The notes under the pieces were generated by a model. It did no database searches and was not told where the DNA came from. It saw nothing but the letters and a program-made list of their open reading frames with translations. Below are positions 54,951 through 63,949 of a stretch of 64,000 nt of DNA, in pieces. A program made the translations under genes and the position numbers. How positions within the stretch are numbered: position 1 is the stretch's first letter; every line of letters begins with the position of its first letter. Origin of the DNA: Actinosynnema sp. ALI-1.44 (GTDB lineage: Bacteria; Actinomycetota; Actinomycetes; Mycobacteriales; Pseudonocardiaceae); NCBI RefSeq assembly GCF_001984155.1, contig NZ_MTQO01000046.1, positions 372,001-436,000 on the forward strand. Reading direction: 5' to 3'.

Positions 54951-55990
54951 GGGATCTCCTTGACCATCTCGATCGCCCTGGCCAGCGTGTCAAGCCGTTC
55001 GCCGGGCGTCTGCCCGGCCGGGTACAGCCGCACGGTGTCCACACCCGCGGCGCGCCACACACGCAGCCGGTCGCGCACCATCTGTTCCGTGCCGATCAAC
55101 GTCGTGCCCAGGACCATCTCGTCCGTGACCAACTCGGCGGCACCGTCCCGGTCACCGGCCTGCCAGCGTTGCTTGACCTCGGCGGCCACGTCGGCCCAGC
55201 CTTGCCTGCTGTACGCCTGGTTGTAGAAGTTCGTCGTCGCGGAGCCCATCCCGCCGAGGCTGAACGCGAGTTCCTTCCTGCGGCCCGCGACCATCGCGCG
55301 CAACGCTTCCTCGTCGGGTGCGAAGGCGACTTCCGCGCCCTGGCAGATGTCCAGGTCCGCGCGAGTGCGCCCGCTGTCGGCGATGCCGTCGTCGATGTGC
55401 TTGAAGTACGCGTCGGCCGCGCCTTCCGGCACGAAGCTGGTGCCGAGCCAGCCGTCGGCGATCCGTCCGGTCAGCCGCAGCATCGCGGGCGACAACGCGG
55501 CCAGGTAGACGGGGATGTCGTAGGCCGGGCGCGTGGACAACCGCATCGGTTTGCCGCCCCCGCCGGGCAGCGGGATCCGGAACGCCTCGCCGGCGTACGC
55601 GATCTTGTCGCCGCCGAACACCTGCCGGATGATCTCCACCGTCTCCCGCATCCGGGTCAGCGGTTTGGCGAACGGCACACCGTGCAGGCCTTCCACCACC
55701 TGCGGCCCCGACGCGCCGAGCCCGAGCAGGAACCGCCCGTCGGACAGGTTCGACAGCGTGATCGCCGTCTGCGCCATGACGACCGGGGTGCGTGTGCCCA
55801 GTTGGAAGATGCCGGACCCGAGCACCAGCCGCTCGGTGCGGGCCGCGAGGTACCCGAGCGCCGACGGGGCGTCCGATCCCCACGCCTCGGCCACGAAGCA
55901 CACGTCCAGCCCCAGCTTCTCGGCCTCGACGACGAAGCCGGTCTGCGCGTGCCAGTCGCCGGAGACCTCGACGGTAGTCGCAGTGCGCAT
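54947..55990 (-). CDS. Luciferase-like F420-dependent oxidoreductase
   Basis: This 347-residue TIM-barrel oxidoreductase of the luciferase-like group has VEAEKLGLDVCFVAEAWGSDA near the start, LVLGSGIFQLGTRTPVVMAQ and LGLGASGPQVVEGLHG. These landmarks suggest reduced coenzyme F420 or flavin. It is the first gene of the operon with the HxlR and SRPBCC genes; HxlR probably represses it. It starts at ATG 55990. It is intact, unlike the related gene at 24787-25330. Confidence 0.9.
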   Translation of the reverse strand: MRTATTVEVSGDWHAQTGFVVEAEKLGLDVCFVAEAWGSDAPSALGYLAARTERLVLGSGIFQLGTRTPVVMAQTAITLSNLSDGRFLLGLGASGPQVVEGLHGVPFAKPLTRMRETVEIIRQVFGGDKIAYAGEAFRIPLPGGGGKPMRLSTRPAYDIPVYLAALSPAMLRLTGRIADGWLGTSFVPEGAADAYFKHIDDGIADSGRTRADLDICQGAEVAFAPDEEALRAMVAGRRKELAFSLGGMGSATTNFYNQAYSRQGWADVAAEVKQRWQAGDRDGAAELVTDEMVLGTTLIGTEQMVRDRLRVWRAAGVDTVRLYPAGQTPGERLDTLARAIEMVKEIP

Positions 55991-56024
55991 CGCCCAGACC
56001 GCCCCTTCACGTCGTCTACCAGGA

Positions 56025-56047
56025 TAGTTGCGTAGATAGACTCACTA
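56025..56047. promoter_or_regulatory. Candidate HxlR operator before the luciferase-like operon
   Basis: TAGTTGCG...ACTCACTA is an imperfect dyad (TAGT/ACTA ends 15 bases apart) beginning 35 bases upstream of the first gene. HxlR proteins bind sites of this symmetry, but the arms are short, so confidence is low. Confidence 0.35.
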
Positions 56048-56091
56048 CGTCAAGGGATGACCCGGCGGTTGCCGGGCCAGCAGGACCTCGT

Positions 56092-56964
56092 TCAGTTGCC
56101 GTCGAGCACCTCACGCAGCCGAGCCGCGAACGCCTCGGGCTGCCCGGCGTAACCGAACTCGCCGCCCATGAAACCGCCGTGGTGGCTCGGGAACACGGTG
56201 GCTTCCTGCCCGAGTAGTTCGGCCGTCGACCTGGCGGTGCGCCCGGTGAATGTGTCGCCCGTCTCCTCGCCGACCGCGATCACCACGCGGGTCGGCGCGG
56301 CCCGCAACGCCGCGGCGTCGACGACGTACTCCGTGACCGCGAGGGACCGCTCGGACAGCAGCGGGTCGTCCCGCTTGCCGTCGTCCTCCACCGGCATGCC
56401 GAACGCGGCCGGGTCCGCCGGGGGCTGGGCGAAGTACTCGTCGGTGAACTGGCCCTGCCACATGGTCATGGCCAGGAAGGCGGCCATTCCGGCGCCTTGG
56501 CCCTTGGCCTGGTACGCGGCCATGAAGGCGTCACGGGCGCGCATGGTGGCCTCGGCGTCCGGCAACACCGTGATGATCGGGGGCTCATGGGCGACAAGCG
56601 TGGTCACGTCGTCCGGGTACGCCGTCACGAGAGCGAGCGCGGTCACCGCTCCCCCGCTGCTGGCGAACACCTCCACCGGTCCGGCACCCAACGCCTCGAT
56701 CAACGCGTGCAGGTCCTGCGCCTGCACGGCGGGCACGGCAGTTGTCACGCCGTCCCGGCGGGTACTGCTTCGGCCGAGGCCGCGCGGGTCGTAGGTGACC
56801 ACCGTGCGATCAGGGAAATACGACGCCAGCGTCGTGAAGCCGTTGGCCTCCATCGGCTGACCGATCATGAACAACAGCGGGCGCCCATCCGCGGCGGGCA
56901 CCGGGCCGTGCAGGTCGTAGGCGAGGTCGACCTCGGGCGTTTCGAGTACGTGTGTAGTCACCAT
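56092..56964 (-). CDS. Alpha/beta hydrolase
   Basis: This 290-residue cytoplasmic alpha/beta hydrolase has oxyanion-side LLFMIGQPMEA, the nucleophile in VFASSGGAVTALAL (about residue 99), and a likely catalytic Asp/His pair later in the protein (HHGGFMG near the end). It may act as an esterase or haloperoxidase-like hydrolase; the substrate is unknown. It starts at ATG 56964. It is separated by about 100 bases from the luciferase-like gene and is probably a separate unit. Confidence 0.88.
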   Translation of the reverse strand: MVTTHVLETPEVDLAYDLHGPVPAADGRPLLFMIGQPMEANGFTTLASYFPDRTVVTYDPRGLGRSSTRRDGVTTAVPAVQAQDLHALIEALGAGPVEVFASSGGAVTALALVTAYPDDVTTLVAHEPPIITVLPDAEATMRARDAFMAAYQAKGQGAGMAAFLAMTMWQGQFTDEYFAQPPADPAAFGMPVEDDGKRDDPLLSERSLAVTEYVVDAAALRAAPTRVVIAVGEETGDTFTGRTARSTAELLGQEATVFPSHHGGFMGGEFGYAGQPEAFAARLREVLDGN

Positions 56965-57117
56965 GGCTGTAGAGACGTCTCTCGTGTCGGGAACTCATCG
57001 CTCAATCGGGTGTAGAGCATCGCACGTGATCATCGCCGCACATGCCCACGGCGCGCAGCGGGTACCCCGAGGTCAGCGAGGCCCTAGTGGTGGGCCTCCC
57101 GCAGCGAGGAGCTAGTC

Positions 57118-57390
57118 ATGACCGTCGGCGGCCTTATCAGCGCCCTCATCGTGGGCCTCATCATCGGCGCGCTGGGACGCCTGGTCGTCCCCGGCAAACA
57201 GTCCATCCCGATCTGGCTGACGATCGTGATCGGTATCGTCGCCGCCCTGATCGGCACCTTCATCGCCAACGCGCTGGGTGTCGGCGACACCGCCGGCATC
57301 GACTGGATCGAGGTCATCATCCAGGTCGTGCTCGCGGCGGGTGGTGTGATGATCGCGGCGGGCGCGTACGGCCGACGACAAGTTCGCTGA
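57118..57390 (+). CDS. GlsB/YeaQ/YmgE-family small membrane protein
   Basis: This 90-residue protein has three hydrophobic helices (LISALIVGLIIGALGRLV, IWLTIVIGIVAALIG and a third near the end) and the family G-R-L-V-V-P-G loop. It is in the transglycosylase-associated stress group. The function of the family is not settled; it is often induced under envelope or general stress. The start is ATG 57118, preceded by GAGGAG. Single gene. Confidence 0.9.
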   Translation: MTVGGLISALIVGLIIGALGRLVVPGKQSIPIWLTIVIGIVAALIGTFIANALGVGDTAGIDWIEVIIQVVLAAGGVMIAAGAYGRRQVR

Positions 57391-57447
57391 CGCGTCACGC
57401 GCACCGGGGTGGCCAGGGATCCTAGTCGCCCCGGTGCACGCGCGTTC

Positions 57448-57924
57448 CTACCGCTCGCCGCCGATCGAGTCCAGCAGGTCCTTGGCTTGCTGTTGGGTGA
57501 AGCGGTGCTGGATCTGGATCTTCCCGCCGGGGATCGGACCGTTGATCTGCGCGGCGAACACGACCAGGTTGTCGACGATCAAGGCCATCCGCTTGGCGAC
57601 GTTGGCCTGCGTCAACTCGCTGAGCTTCCCGGTGAGGTCGTCGGGGAGTTCGAGGTGCACGAGCCACCCGGACGCCCCTTGCTTGTCGTACTCGATGTAC
57701 GCCCGCTTGAAGCGCTCGAGCCGCAGTTCGACCGGCCCCAACGCGTACTCCTCACCCGCGTTGTCGCGCAGCTTGATGTCCGGGGGCGTCGTTTCGACCA
57801 CCAGACGCACTTCGACCGGTTTGCTCAGCTCGGCCTTGTTCGACCCGACCGGCGTCCCCTCGGTCGTCGAGCACCCCGCGGTCAACGCCAGCACCACCGC
57901 CACCAGACCCCAGATTCCCCGCAT
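57448..57924 (-). CDS. Lipoprotein with a SecDF P1-head-like domain
   Basis: This 158-residue protein has a lipobox TAGC with the acylated Cys at residue 18. The C-terminal 60 residues include LVVFAAQINGPIPGGKIQI and FTQQQAKDLLDSIGG. They match the P1-head segment of SecD/SecDF, where an INGxxxPxIxGG loop is followed by FTxxEAxxLA. In SecDF this domain captures emerging substrate; a free lipoprotein version is a known but uncharacterised actinobacterial type. It is divergent from tatA 207 bases away. It starts at ATG 57924 without a strong ribosome site. Confidence 0.75.
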   Translation of the reverse strand: MRGIWGLVAVVLALTAGCSTTEGTPVGSNKAELSKPVEVRLVVETTPPDIKLRDNAGEEYALGPVELRLERFKRAYIEYDKQGASGWLVHLELPDDLTGKLSELTQANVAKRMALIVDNLVVFAAQINGPIPGGKIQIQHRFTQQQAKDLLDSIGGER

Positions 57925-58131
57925 GAGGCGGAATTTTAGTGGTCGCGGCGGTCGCGCGAGTACCGGCCGATCGGCCGTGCCAGGGCAACCGGCCACAGCG
58001 GACAGACAGCACAACTCGGAGTCGTTGCGGCAGAGCTGTTTTCGGGCAAAGCGGCCAGGCGAACCCGATTCGCCGCCGCGGCGCCCCGGGGTACCGTGGA
58101 TCAAGGTACCGGCCCAGGTCAGGAGGTCACT

Positions 58132-58419
58132 GTGGGCAACCTTGGAGCCACGGAGCTGCTCATCATCGCCGTTGTGGTCGTGTTGCTGTTCGGCACCAAG
58201 AAGATGCCGGACATGGCTCGGTCCCTCGGCCGGTCGATGCGCATCCTCAAGGCCGAGACCTCCGCCGAACGCCGCTCAGCGGAGCCCGTCACCCCGGTGG
58301 TGGAGCAGGCCGCTGTGCCGCCCGAGACGCTGGCGCGGCTGCAGGCCCAGATCGACGACCTGCAGCGTCAGCTCAATGCCCGCCAGGCCCGGCCGGAGGT
58401 TTCCGAGCAGCCGCGCTGA
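58132..58419 (+). CDS. tatA: TatA-family twin-arginine translocase subunit
   Basis: This 95-residue TatA/E protein has a short N-terminal membrane helix ([14 protein letters not shown]), the hinge [21 protein letters not shown] and a charged C-terminal tail. The start is GTG 58132, after CAGGAGGTCACT; an in-frame start further upstream would add residues absent from the family. It would form the Tat pore or an accessory subunit. It is a single gene, so tatBC must be elsewhere. Confidence 0.92.
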   Translation: MGNLGATELLIIAVVVVLLFGTKKMPDMARSLGRSMRILKAETSAERRSAEPVTPVVEQAAVPPETLARLQAQIDDLQRQLNARQARPEVSEQPR

Positions 58420-58446
58420 CAGCACGCTGCGGCGGCAACACTCCCG

Positions 58447-58480
58447 TAGTAACCTTTAAACCAATGTATAGAGGTTACTA
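58447..58480. promoter_or_regulatory. Inverted repeat TAGTAACCT/AGGTTACTA before the GNAT gene
   Basis: Nine-base arms (58447-58455 and 58472-58480) face each other across a 16-base AT-rich centre containing TATAG. The right arm ends just before AAGGAGG, the ribosome site. It looks like an operator overlapping the promoter. Confidence 0.6.
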
Positions 58481-58493
58481 AGGAGGTGTCGGC

Positions 58494-59072
58494 ATGCGGA
58501 CGTCCCTCACCGTCAGAGAACTGACCAAGGCGACCTGGAGCGATTTCGAAGTCGTCATGGGGGCCAACGGAGGCGCTCGCGGGTGCTGGTGCATGCACTG
58601 GCGACTGTCCATCGACGAATGAATGCAAGGCAAAGGCGACGGGAACAAGAAGTCGATGAAACACCTGTCCGAGCGCGAGAAGCCGCCCGGTGTCATCGTC
58701 TACGACGGGGACGAACCCGTGGCGTGGTGCTCGCTGGGGCGACGTGGCGAGTTCCGCAGGCTCGAACGTTCCTCGCTGCTCAAGCGCATCGACGACGAGC
58801 CGGTCTGCGCGATCACGTGCCTTTATGTCCACAAAGGACGCCGTGGTTCCGGTCTGCTGCCGGGGATTCTGGACGCCGTGTGCGACTACGCGGCGTCAGC
58901 CGGGTACCCGGTCGCCGAGGGTTACCCGGTCGAACCGAGTGCGGGCAAGCGCGCGGGCGCCGACACGGCGATGACGGGGATCGCCAGCGCGTTCCTCGAT
59001 GCCGGGTTCACCGAAGTCGCCCGGCCGCGCAAGGACCGGCCGATCATGCGACGCGAGCTCGGCGCCGCCTGA
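58494..59072 (+). pseudogene. GNAT acetyltransferase interrupted by an in-frame TGA
   Basis: Reading from ATG 58494 (with AAGGAGG 8 bases upstream) gives MRTSLTVRELTKATWSDF...GCWCMHWRLSIDE. A TGA at 58620-58622 then interrupts, and the same frame continues GKGDGNKKSMKHL... through WCSLG, ITCLYVHKGRRGSGLL and EGYPVEPSAG to 59072. The two halves together make a normal-length GNAT protein of the family with a CWCMHWR motif. A single TGG-to-TGA or CGA-to-TGA change explains the break. Re-initiation at ATG 58623 right after the TGA could give a truncated product lacking the N-terminal strand. The gene ends 3 bases from the convergent CGNR gene. Confidence 0.75.
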
Positions 59073-59075
59073 CAC

Positions 59076-59648
59076 TCAACCGGCCACGCGATGGCGGCTG
59101 GCCTTCTCCCGGTTACCACAGGTGCTCATGCTGCACCAGCGACGGCGTCCGCCTCGTGACGAGTCCAGGAACAGCCATCCGCATCGGCCGCACGCCCTGA
59201 GCCGGTCCCGGGGAAGCGTGAACAGCGCCTGCACCGCCATCAGAGCCAGGGCCGAGGGAATCGCGCCTGGCAAGGCCCAGTCCGCGGTGCCGTCCACGTG
59301 CACGTGTCCGGTTCGCACGCCTGCCCCGGCTCGTTCCAGGAGCGCACCGAGAGGTTCGGGCGGCGGCGCCGCACCGCACGCGACTGCGTCGAGCACGGCC
59401 CATGCCTGCTCCCGAACAGTTTGGACGTCTTGTACGAGGCCGTTCGTCGGCACCACGGGTATCTCGTCGAACAGCCCCGACGACACACACCAGGTCAGGA
59501 CGTCCGAGGAGGTTTTCAACAGTTCACCCTCGTCGACGGGCTGCGCTCTGCTGAAGACGGTGTTGGTGAGGTCGAGTACCAGGTGGCCACCGACGAAGTG
59601 CCCCTCCTGCCACGGCGGGCGCACCGCCGACACCCTCCGGGTAACCAC
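59076..59648 (-). CDS. CGNR zinc-finger transcriptional regulator
   Basis: This 190-residue protein has an ABATE-type N-terminal domain (GHFVGGHLVLDLTNTVF) and the C-terminal CGNR zinc finger CGRCGWLFLD...WCSMSTCGNREKASRHR. The start is GTG 59648, which is where the family begins; it lies inside an inverted repeat and has no ribosome site, suggesting a leaderless message. The longer open frame upstream crosses the operator and the start of the P450 gene, so it is unlikely. It is divergent from the P450 and may control it. Confidence 0.85.
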   Translation of the reverse strand: MVTRRVSAVRPPWQEGHFVGGHLVLDLTNTVFSRAQPVDEGELLKTSSDVLTWCVSSGLFDEIPVVPTNGLVQDVQTVREQAWAVLDAVACGAAPPPEPLGALLERAGAGVRTGHVHVDGTADWALPGAIPSALALMAVQALFTLPRDRLRACGRCGWLFLDSSRGGRRRWCSMSTCGNREKASRHRVAG

Positions 59649-59664
59649 ATAAACGATGTTACCC
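59639..59664. promoter_or_regulatory. Operator GGGTAAC-N12-GTTACCC over the CGNR start
   Basis: Perfect 7-base arms (59639-59645 and 59658-59664) enclose the CGNR start codon. The arms are related to the TAACCT/AGGTTA half-sites upstream of the GNAT gene. It is a likely autoregulatory site in the divergent CGNR/P450 promoter region. Confidence 0.65.
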
Positions 59665-59755
59665 GGATTGATGAACCGCGAAGTTTGGTACGGGCCCGCA
59701 CGCAGGTCTGCCGGTAAGGTCGTGGTACACGCCAGTACCATCGAGAGGACGCGTC

Positions 59756-61093
59756 GTGACAACGGTGAAGCGAGCCTCCTACGGCCTCGCGGCACGTGCC
59801 AAGCCGGTCGTGCGCTGGGGAATCGGCCACGCACTGCCCCGGACCGCGCTGCGTGTGGCCGCCCGGCGCGGAGATCTCCAGGCGCGGCTGGTCGTCGAGT
59901 CCGTACAGAGGCCGACCGCCGAACTGCACGACCTGTTCGACGAGATCCGCGCAGGCGGGCCGGTGCACAAGGCTGGCTACGCCTACATCACGGCCAGCCA
60001 TTCGGCCGTCAGGGAGTTGCTCACCAGCAACGACTTCCGCAGTGGGATGAGCGCGCCGGAAGACCGGCTGCTGACGCGCGTGTTCCAATGGTCGGCGTCC
60101 AGCCATCTGCATCCGGTGGCGCCGCCGTCCCTGCTGGTGACCGAGCCGCCTGATCACACGCGATACCGCAAGCTCGTCACGCGCGTGTTCACGGTTCGCG
60201 CGGTCGAGAACCTGCGTGAACGCACCGAGCAGATCGCCCACGAACTGCTCGACAAGATCGACGCCGCGCGACCGGTCGACCTCGTCGAGACGTACTGCAG
60301 CCTGCTGCCGGTGACGGTGATCGCGGAGATCCTCGGTGTGCCACCGGAGGAGCGGCGGCGTGTGCTGGAGTTGGGCACCGCCGCGGCACCCAGCCTCGAC
60401 ATGGGGCTGTCGTGGCGCCAGTTCCGCACGGTGGACGCGGCGCTCGCGTCGTTCGACAGCTGGCTTGGCCGTCACCTCGACCACCTGCGGGACAATCCCG
60501 GCGACGACCTGCTGAGCCAACTGGTGACCGCCCGCGAGGACGGCGCAGGTCTCACCCGGTCCGAGCTCAAGGCCACCGCCGGGCTCGTGCTCGCGGCGGG
60601 GTTCGAGACCACCGTGAACCTGCTGGGCAACGGAATCGCCCTGCTGCACGACAATCCCCGGCAGCTCGACGCGCTCCGGCAGGACCCCGCGCTGTGGCCC
60701 AACGCCGTCGACGAGGCCCTCCGCGTCGACCCGCCCGTCCTGTTGACCGCGCGGACCTGTTTGCGTGACACCACGCTGGCCGGGGTGCGGGTGCCGAAGG
60801 AGGCGATGGTCGTCGGGATCCTGGCCGGAGCCAACCGTGATCCCGGCCTGTTCGACGACCCGGCCCGGTTCGACGTGACGCGCCCGAACGCCCGTGAACA
60901 CGTGTCGTTCTCCGCGGGGCGGCACTACTGTCTCGGCGCCGCCCTCGCCCGGATGGAAGGCGAGGTGGGCCTGCGGGCCGTCTTCGACCGCTATCCGGAT
61001 CTCCGGCTCAAACCGGGCGCGACCCGGCGTACGACGAGGATCCTGCGGGGCTACGAGCGCCTGCCCGCCGTTGTGAAACCGGGAAGCCCTTGA
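59756..61093 (+). CDS. Cytochrome P450
   Basis: This 445-residue bacterial P450 has the oxygen-binding helix LVLAAGFETTVN (A-G-F-E-T-T), a K-helix with E-x-x-R (DEALRVDPP), and the heme-binding loop FSAGRHYCLGAALARME with the ligand Cys at about residue 392. It hydroxylates or otherwise oxidises a small molecule; the substrate is unknown. GTG 59756 is preceded by GAGAGGAC. It is divergent from the CGNR regulator. No ferredoxin gene is adjacent. Confidence 0.95.
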   Translation: MTTVKRASYGLAARAKPVVRWGIGHALPRTALRVAARRGDLQARLVVESVQRPTAELHDLFDEIRAGGPVHKAGYAYITASHSAVRELLTSNDFRSGMSAPEDRLLTRVFQWSASSHLHPVAPPSLLVTEPPDHTRYRKLVTRVFTVRAVENLRERTEQIAHELLDKIDAARPVDLVETYCSLLPVTVIAEILGVPPEERRRVLELGTAAAPSLDMGLSWRQFRTVDAALASFDSWLGRHLDHLRDNPGDDLLSQLVTAREDGAGLTRSELKATAGLVLAAGFETTVNLLGNGIALLHDNPRQLDALRQDPALWPNAVDEALRVDPPVLLTARTCLRDTTLAGVRVPKEAMVVGILAGANRDPGLFDDPARFDVTRPNAREHVSFSAGRHYCLGAALARMEGEVGLRAVFDRYPDLRLKPGATRRTTRILRGYERLPAVVKPGSP

Positions 61094-61184
61094 GGCACCT
61101 AGGGTTCACGCCTGGTCAGGCCGAGCAGGTCCACGAACGCGGCGCTCTGCTCCTGAGCGATCCCGCCCGGCGCCCTGCTTCCGG

Positions 61185-61538
61185 CTACGGCGCGTTGGAC
61201 ATTCCCTTGTGGACTCCTTCGCCGCCTGTGTCGCCTGCGCCGTCTTCGGCGCGGCGGGGCGGGAGTACGGCGAACCAGCGGACGGCCTCGGCCGAGGACC
61301 GCAGCCGCACCACCGACACGCCGGGCAGGTTCGGCGGACCCAGCCGCAGCGGGAACTCCGCCCGGTGCCTGCGGTTCGACGTCACCGCCCATTTCACCAG
61401 GGAGTTGCTGCCCAGCAGGGCGGCCCACGTCTCGCGGTTGCCACCCCACAGTTCCGTGCGACGCACGATCCGCCGCAGGACCCGCGCGAGGACCACCGGC
61501 AACGGGATGTCGAGCCACACGATCACGTCGGACTGCTG
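61185..61538 (-). pseudogene. C-terminal fragment of an adenylate-kinase-like P-loop protein
   Basis: From about 61538 the sequence reads DVIVWLDIPLPVVLARVLRRIVRR, WGGNRETW and VVRLRSSAEAVRWF. This is the C-terminal half of the P-loop nucleotide kinase/topology-modulation-like family. The N-terminal Walker A part is missing: upstream, the frame runs into the 3' end of the APH-type gene and loses homology. It is a truncated remnant, not a functional kinase. Confidence 0.7.
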
Positions 61539-61551
61539 ACGGCGATCCGGT

Positions 61552-62421
61552 TCAGCCCGCGAGGGCCTGGGTGATCTGGCGGGTGGTCTGCGCGGCCACG
61601 CGGGGGTTGACGGCGGCGTAGCAGACATAGGCGTTCAAACCGGTGGCCAGTGCCCAGCCGCGACCACGAGTCCAGGTGGCGTCGTCCACGTCGAGCGCGG
61701 CGCGGAAGGTGGCTCGCGTCTCGGCCGACATGAGGGTGAAGGCGATGATCAGGTCGCAGGCCGGGTCGCCCACACCCAGCTCACCGAAGTCGATGACAGC
61801 GCTGAGGCGGCCGTTGGCCGTCAACAGGTTGCCGGTGTGGAAATCGCCGTGGAACCAGGCCGGTGGACGGCCCCACTCGGGGGCGGCGAGGGCTGTGTCC
61901 CACAGCTCGGCCATCGCCGCGGTGTCGAACGCGTCGCCGACTTCCGTGATGGCGGATCGGGTCGCCGTGTCCCGTGCGGCCAGCGGCAGGCCGGTGAGAT
62001 CCTCGGCCGGTTCGGCGTCGAACCGGCGCAGGGCGGTCAGGAACTCGGCCAACGCACCGGCGGCCTCGTGCGAGCCGGACAGGGCTTCGACGGTCGCCGC
62101 CTCGCCGTCCAGCCAGCGCGACACCGCCCATGGCCACGGATAGCCGAAGTCCGGTGCACCGACCTCCACCAGCGTGGGGATGGCAAGAGGCAGGTGCGGG
62201 GCGAGCCGGGGCAGCCACTCGGCTTCCTTCCTCGCCTGCTTGATCGCACCGGCATGACGAGGCAGCCGAACGGACAGCTCCTCGCCCAGCCGGTAGATCA
62301 CGTGATCCGAGCCTGCCGGGGCGTGGGGACGCAGCGGCAACTCGGCCCACCGCGGGAACTGCGTATCGACCAGCCGCCTCGCCAGCGCGGCATCGATTGT
62401 CGGGGTCGTCTCGACGGTCAC
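61552..62421 (-). CDS. Aminoglycoside phosphotransferase-family kinase
   Basis: This 289-residue protein has the APH/choline-kinase fold. The catalytic loop is WFHGDFHTGNLL (HGD with N), the metal-binding VIDFGELGVGDPACDL follows, and the N-terminal lobe has RLGEELSVRLPRHAGAIKQ. It phosphorylates an aminoglycoside or another small hydroxylated compound; family members are common in actinobacteria without known substrates. It starts at ATG 62421 and is a single gene. Resistance function is not shown by the sequence. Confidence 0.9.
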   Translation of the reverse strand: MTVETTPTIDAALARRLVDTQFPRWAELPLRPHAPAGSDHVIYRLGEELSVRLPRHAGAIKQARKEAEWLPRLAPHLPLAIPTLVEVGAPDFGYPWPWAVSRWLDGEAATVEALSGSHEAAGALAEFLTALRRFDAEPAEDLTGLPLAARDTATRSAITEVGDAFDTAAMAELWDTALAAPEWGRPPAWFHGDFHTGNLLTANGRLSAVIDFGELGVGDPACDLIIAFTLMSAETRATFRAALDVDDATWTRGRGWALATGLNAYVCYAAVNPRVAAQTTRQITQALAG

Positions 62422-62539
62422 GGAGAGCTCCTGCAGGTCGCAGCGGTCCCGAGGGGCATGCCGCCCACGGCCGTCGGCAGCGTGTCACGACCTCACCAGT
62501 GTGCTCAACCGGTTATCCGACTCGCTTGTGAACGCGGGG

Positions 62540-63949
62540 TCAGAGCCGCCCGTCCTTTGTGGCCGACACCAGCACGAGATCCCGATGTGCGGGATTGGCC
62601 GCGACGCGGTCCGCGATGGCCTGCGCCGCGTCGCGCGCGTCGTCCAGGACCGAGCGCTCGTCCATCGTGAGCACCTCGCCGTCGCGCATCAGCACGCGCC
62701 CGGCGACCATCACCATCCGCACCTCGGTTCCCCGCGCCGAGTAGACCAGGTTCGGGATGATGTTGCGCACCGGTTCTCCGAGAACGGGACCCAGACTCGC
62801 GCCGCTCAGGTCCACCGTGATGAGGTCGGCCTGCTTCCCGACTTCCAGCGAGCCGATCTGGTCGCCGAGGCCGATCGCGCGGGCACCGTCGATGGTGGCC
62901 ATGCGCATGACCTCCCACGCGGGCATGACCGTCGGGTCGGCTTTGAGGATCTTGTTGAAGTACGCGGTGAGCCGCATCTCGTTGAACATCGTGCACGCGC
63001 CGTTGTCGGACCCGAGTGCCACCAAGCCGCCCGCTCGCCGGAAGGCGATCGACGGCGGGACGACGCCGTCGACGAGGCCGATGGCACTGGAGCACAGCAT
63101 CATGCTGACGCCGTTGCGCGCCATGTACTCCGCTTCCTGCTCGGTCGCCACGGTGAGGTGGACGGCCATCAACTGGTCGTCCAGGTAGCCGAGCTCGTCG
63201 AGGTACGCCACGGTGCGCTGGCCGTAGCGTTGGAGCATCTGGGCTGTCTCCCGATCACCCTGGGCGACGTGCATGTTGATCATCAGTCCATGGCGGTCGG
63301 CCACTCGCTTCGTCTCGACGAGGTGCTCCCGCAGCACGAGGTCCGGCGCGACCGGCCCGAGCACGACCGTGATCCGCCCCTCCTCGGAGCCGTTCCACGT
63401 GTTCGCGAACGCCGCAGCTTCCGCGAGTCGTGCGTGGCCCGCGGCCTGGTCGAGCGCGTACAGCCCAGTCAGCTGCTCATCCGCGGTCAACGCGTTGAAC
63501 TGGGCGACGAGTCGACCGCGCACTCCGGACGCGACGTACGCCTCGGCGCACTCCGCGGCCGGGTCCACGAAATCGACGAAGGTCGTCGTCCCGGCTTTGA
63601 GCCCTTCGAGGACGCAGGCCATGCTGCGGACGACCACGTCCTTGTCCGTGATCTGCTTGTAGAACGGCCAATAGGCCTTCTCCAACCAGCCGCGCACGTC
63701 CTGCGCGACGCCGCGGATCACCGCAAGCGCGGTATGCACGTGTGCGTCGATGAGCCCTGGTAGCAGGGCATGGCCGGTGGCGTCCACTGTTTCTTCGGCG
63801 GTGAACCGGTGCGTCAGTTCACCGGTCGTGTCCACCGCCACTATGCGCTGTCCTTTGACCGCGACCGCCCCGTCTTTCACATATCCCACGCCGTCGCCGC
63901 GCATTGTGAACATGTGAGCATGGGTGATGAGCGTGTCCACGTGCTCCAT
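62540..63949 (-). CDS. Amidohydrolase/deaminase (cytosine deaminase/TrzN-SsnA group)
   Basis: This 469-residue metal-dependent amidohydrolase has the metal-binding DAHVHT (about 69-74). Further metal ligands are in INMHVAQG and VHLTVATE, and a late Asp is in ALGSDNGACTMFNEMRL. The beta-rich N-terminal strands and C-terminal return (KQADLITVDLSG) are as in the chlorohydrolase/deaminase group. The substrate (guanine-, cytosine- or triazine-like) cannot be told. It starts at ATG 63949, 51 bases from the window end. Confidence 0.9.
   Translation of the reverse strand: MEHVDTLITHAHMFTMRGDGVGYVKDGAVAVKGQRIVAVDTTGELTHRFTAEETVDATGHALLPGLIDAHVHTALAVIRGVAQDVRGWLEKAYWPFYKQITDKDVVVRSMACVLEGLKAGTTTFVDFVDPAAECAEAYVASGVRGRLVAQFNALTADEQLTGLYALDQAAGHARLAEAAAFANTWNGSEEGRITVVLGPVAPDLVLREHLVETKRVADRHGLMINMHVAQGDRETAQMLQRYGQRTVAYLDELGYLDDQLMAVHLTVATEQEAEYMARNGVSMMLCSSAIGLVDGVVPPSIAFRRAGGLVALGSDNGACTMFNEMRLTAYFNKILKADPTVMPAWEVMRMATIDGARAIGLGDQIGSLEVGKQADLITVDLSGASLGPVLGEPVRNIIPNLVYSARGTEVRMVMVAGRVLMRDGEVLTMDERSVLDDARDAAQAIADRVAANPAHRDLVLVSATKDGRL

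Noticed and set aside
58620-58622. TGA in the GNAT gene as a selenocysteine codon
   Set aside because: The position is not a catalytic cysteine in this family, no selenocysteine-insertion hairpin was noticed, and a simple nonsense change is more economical.
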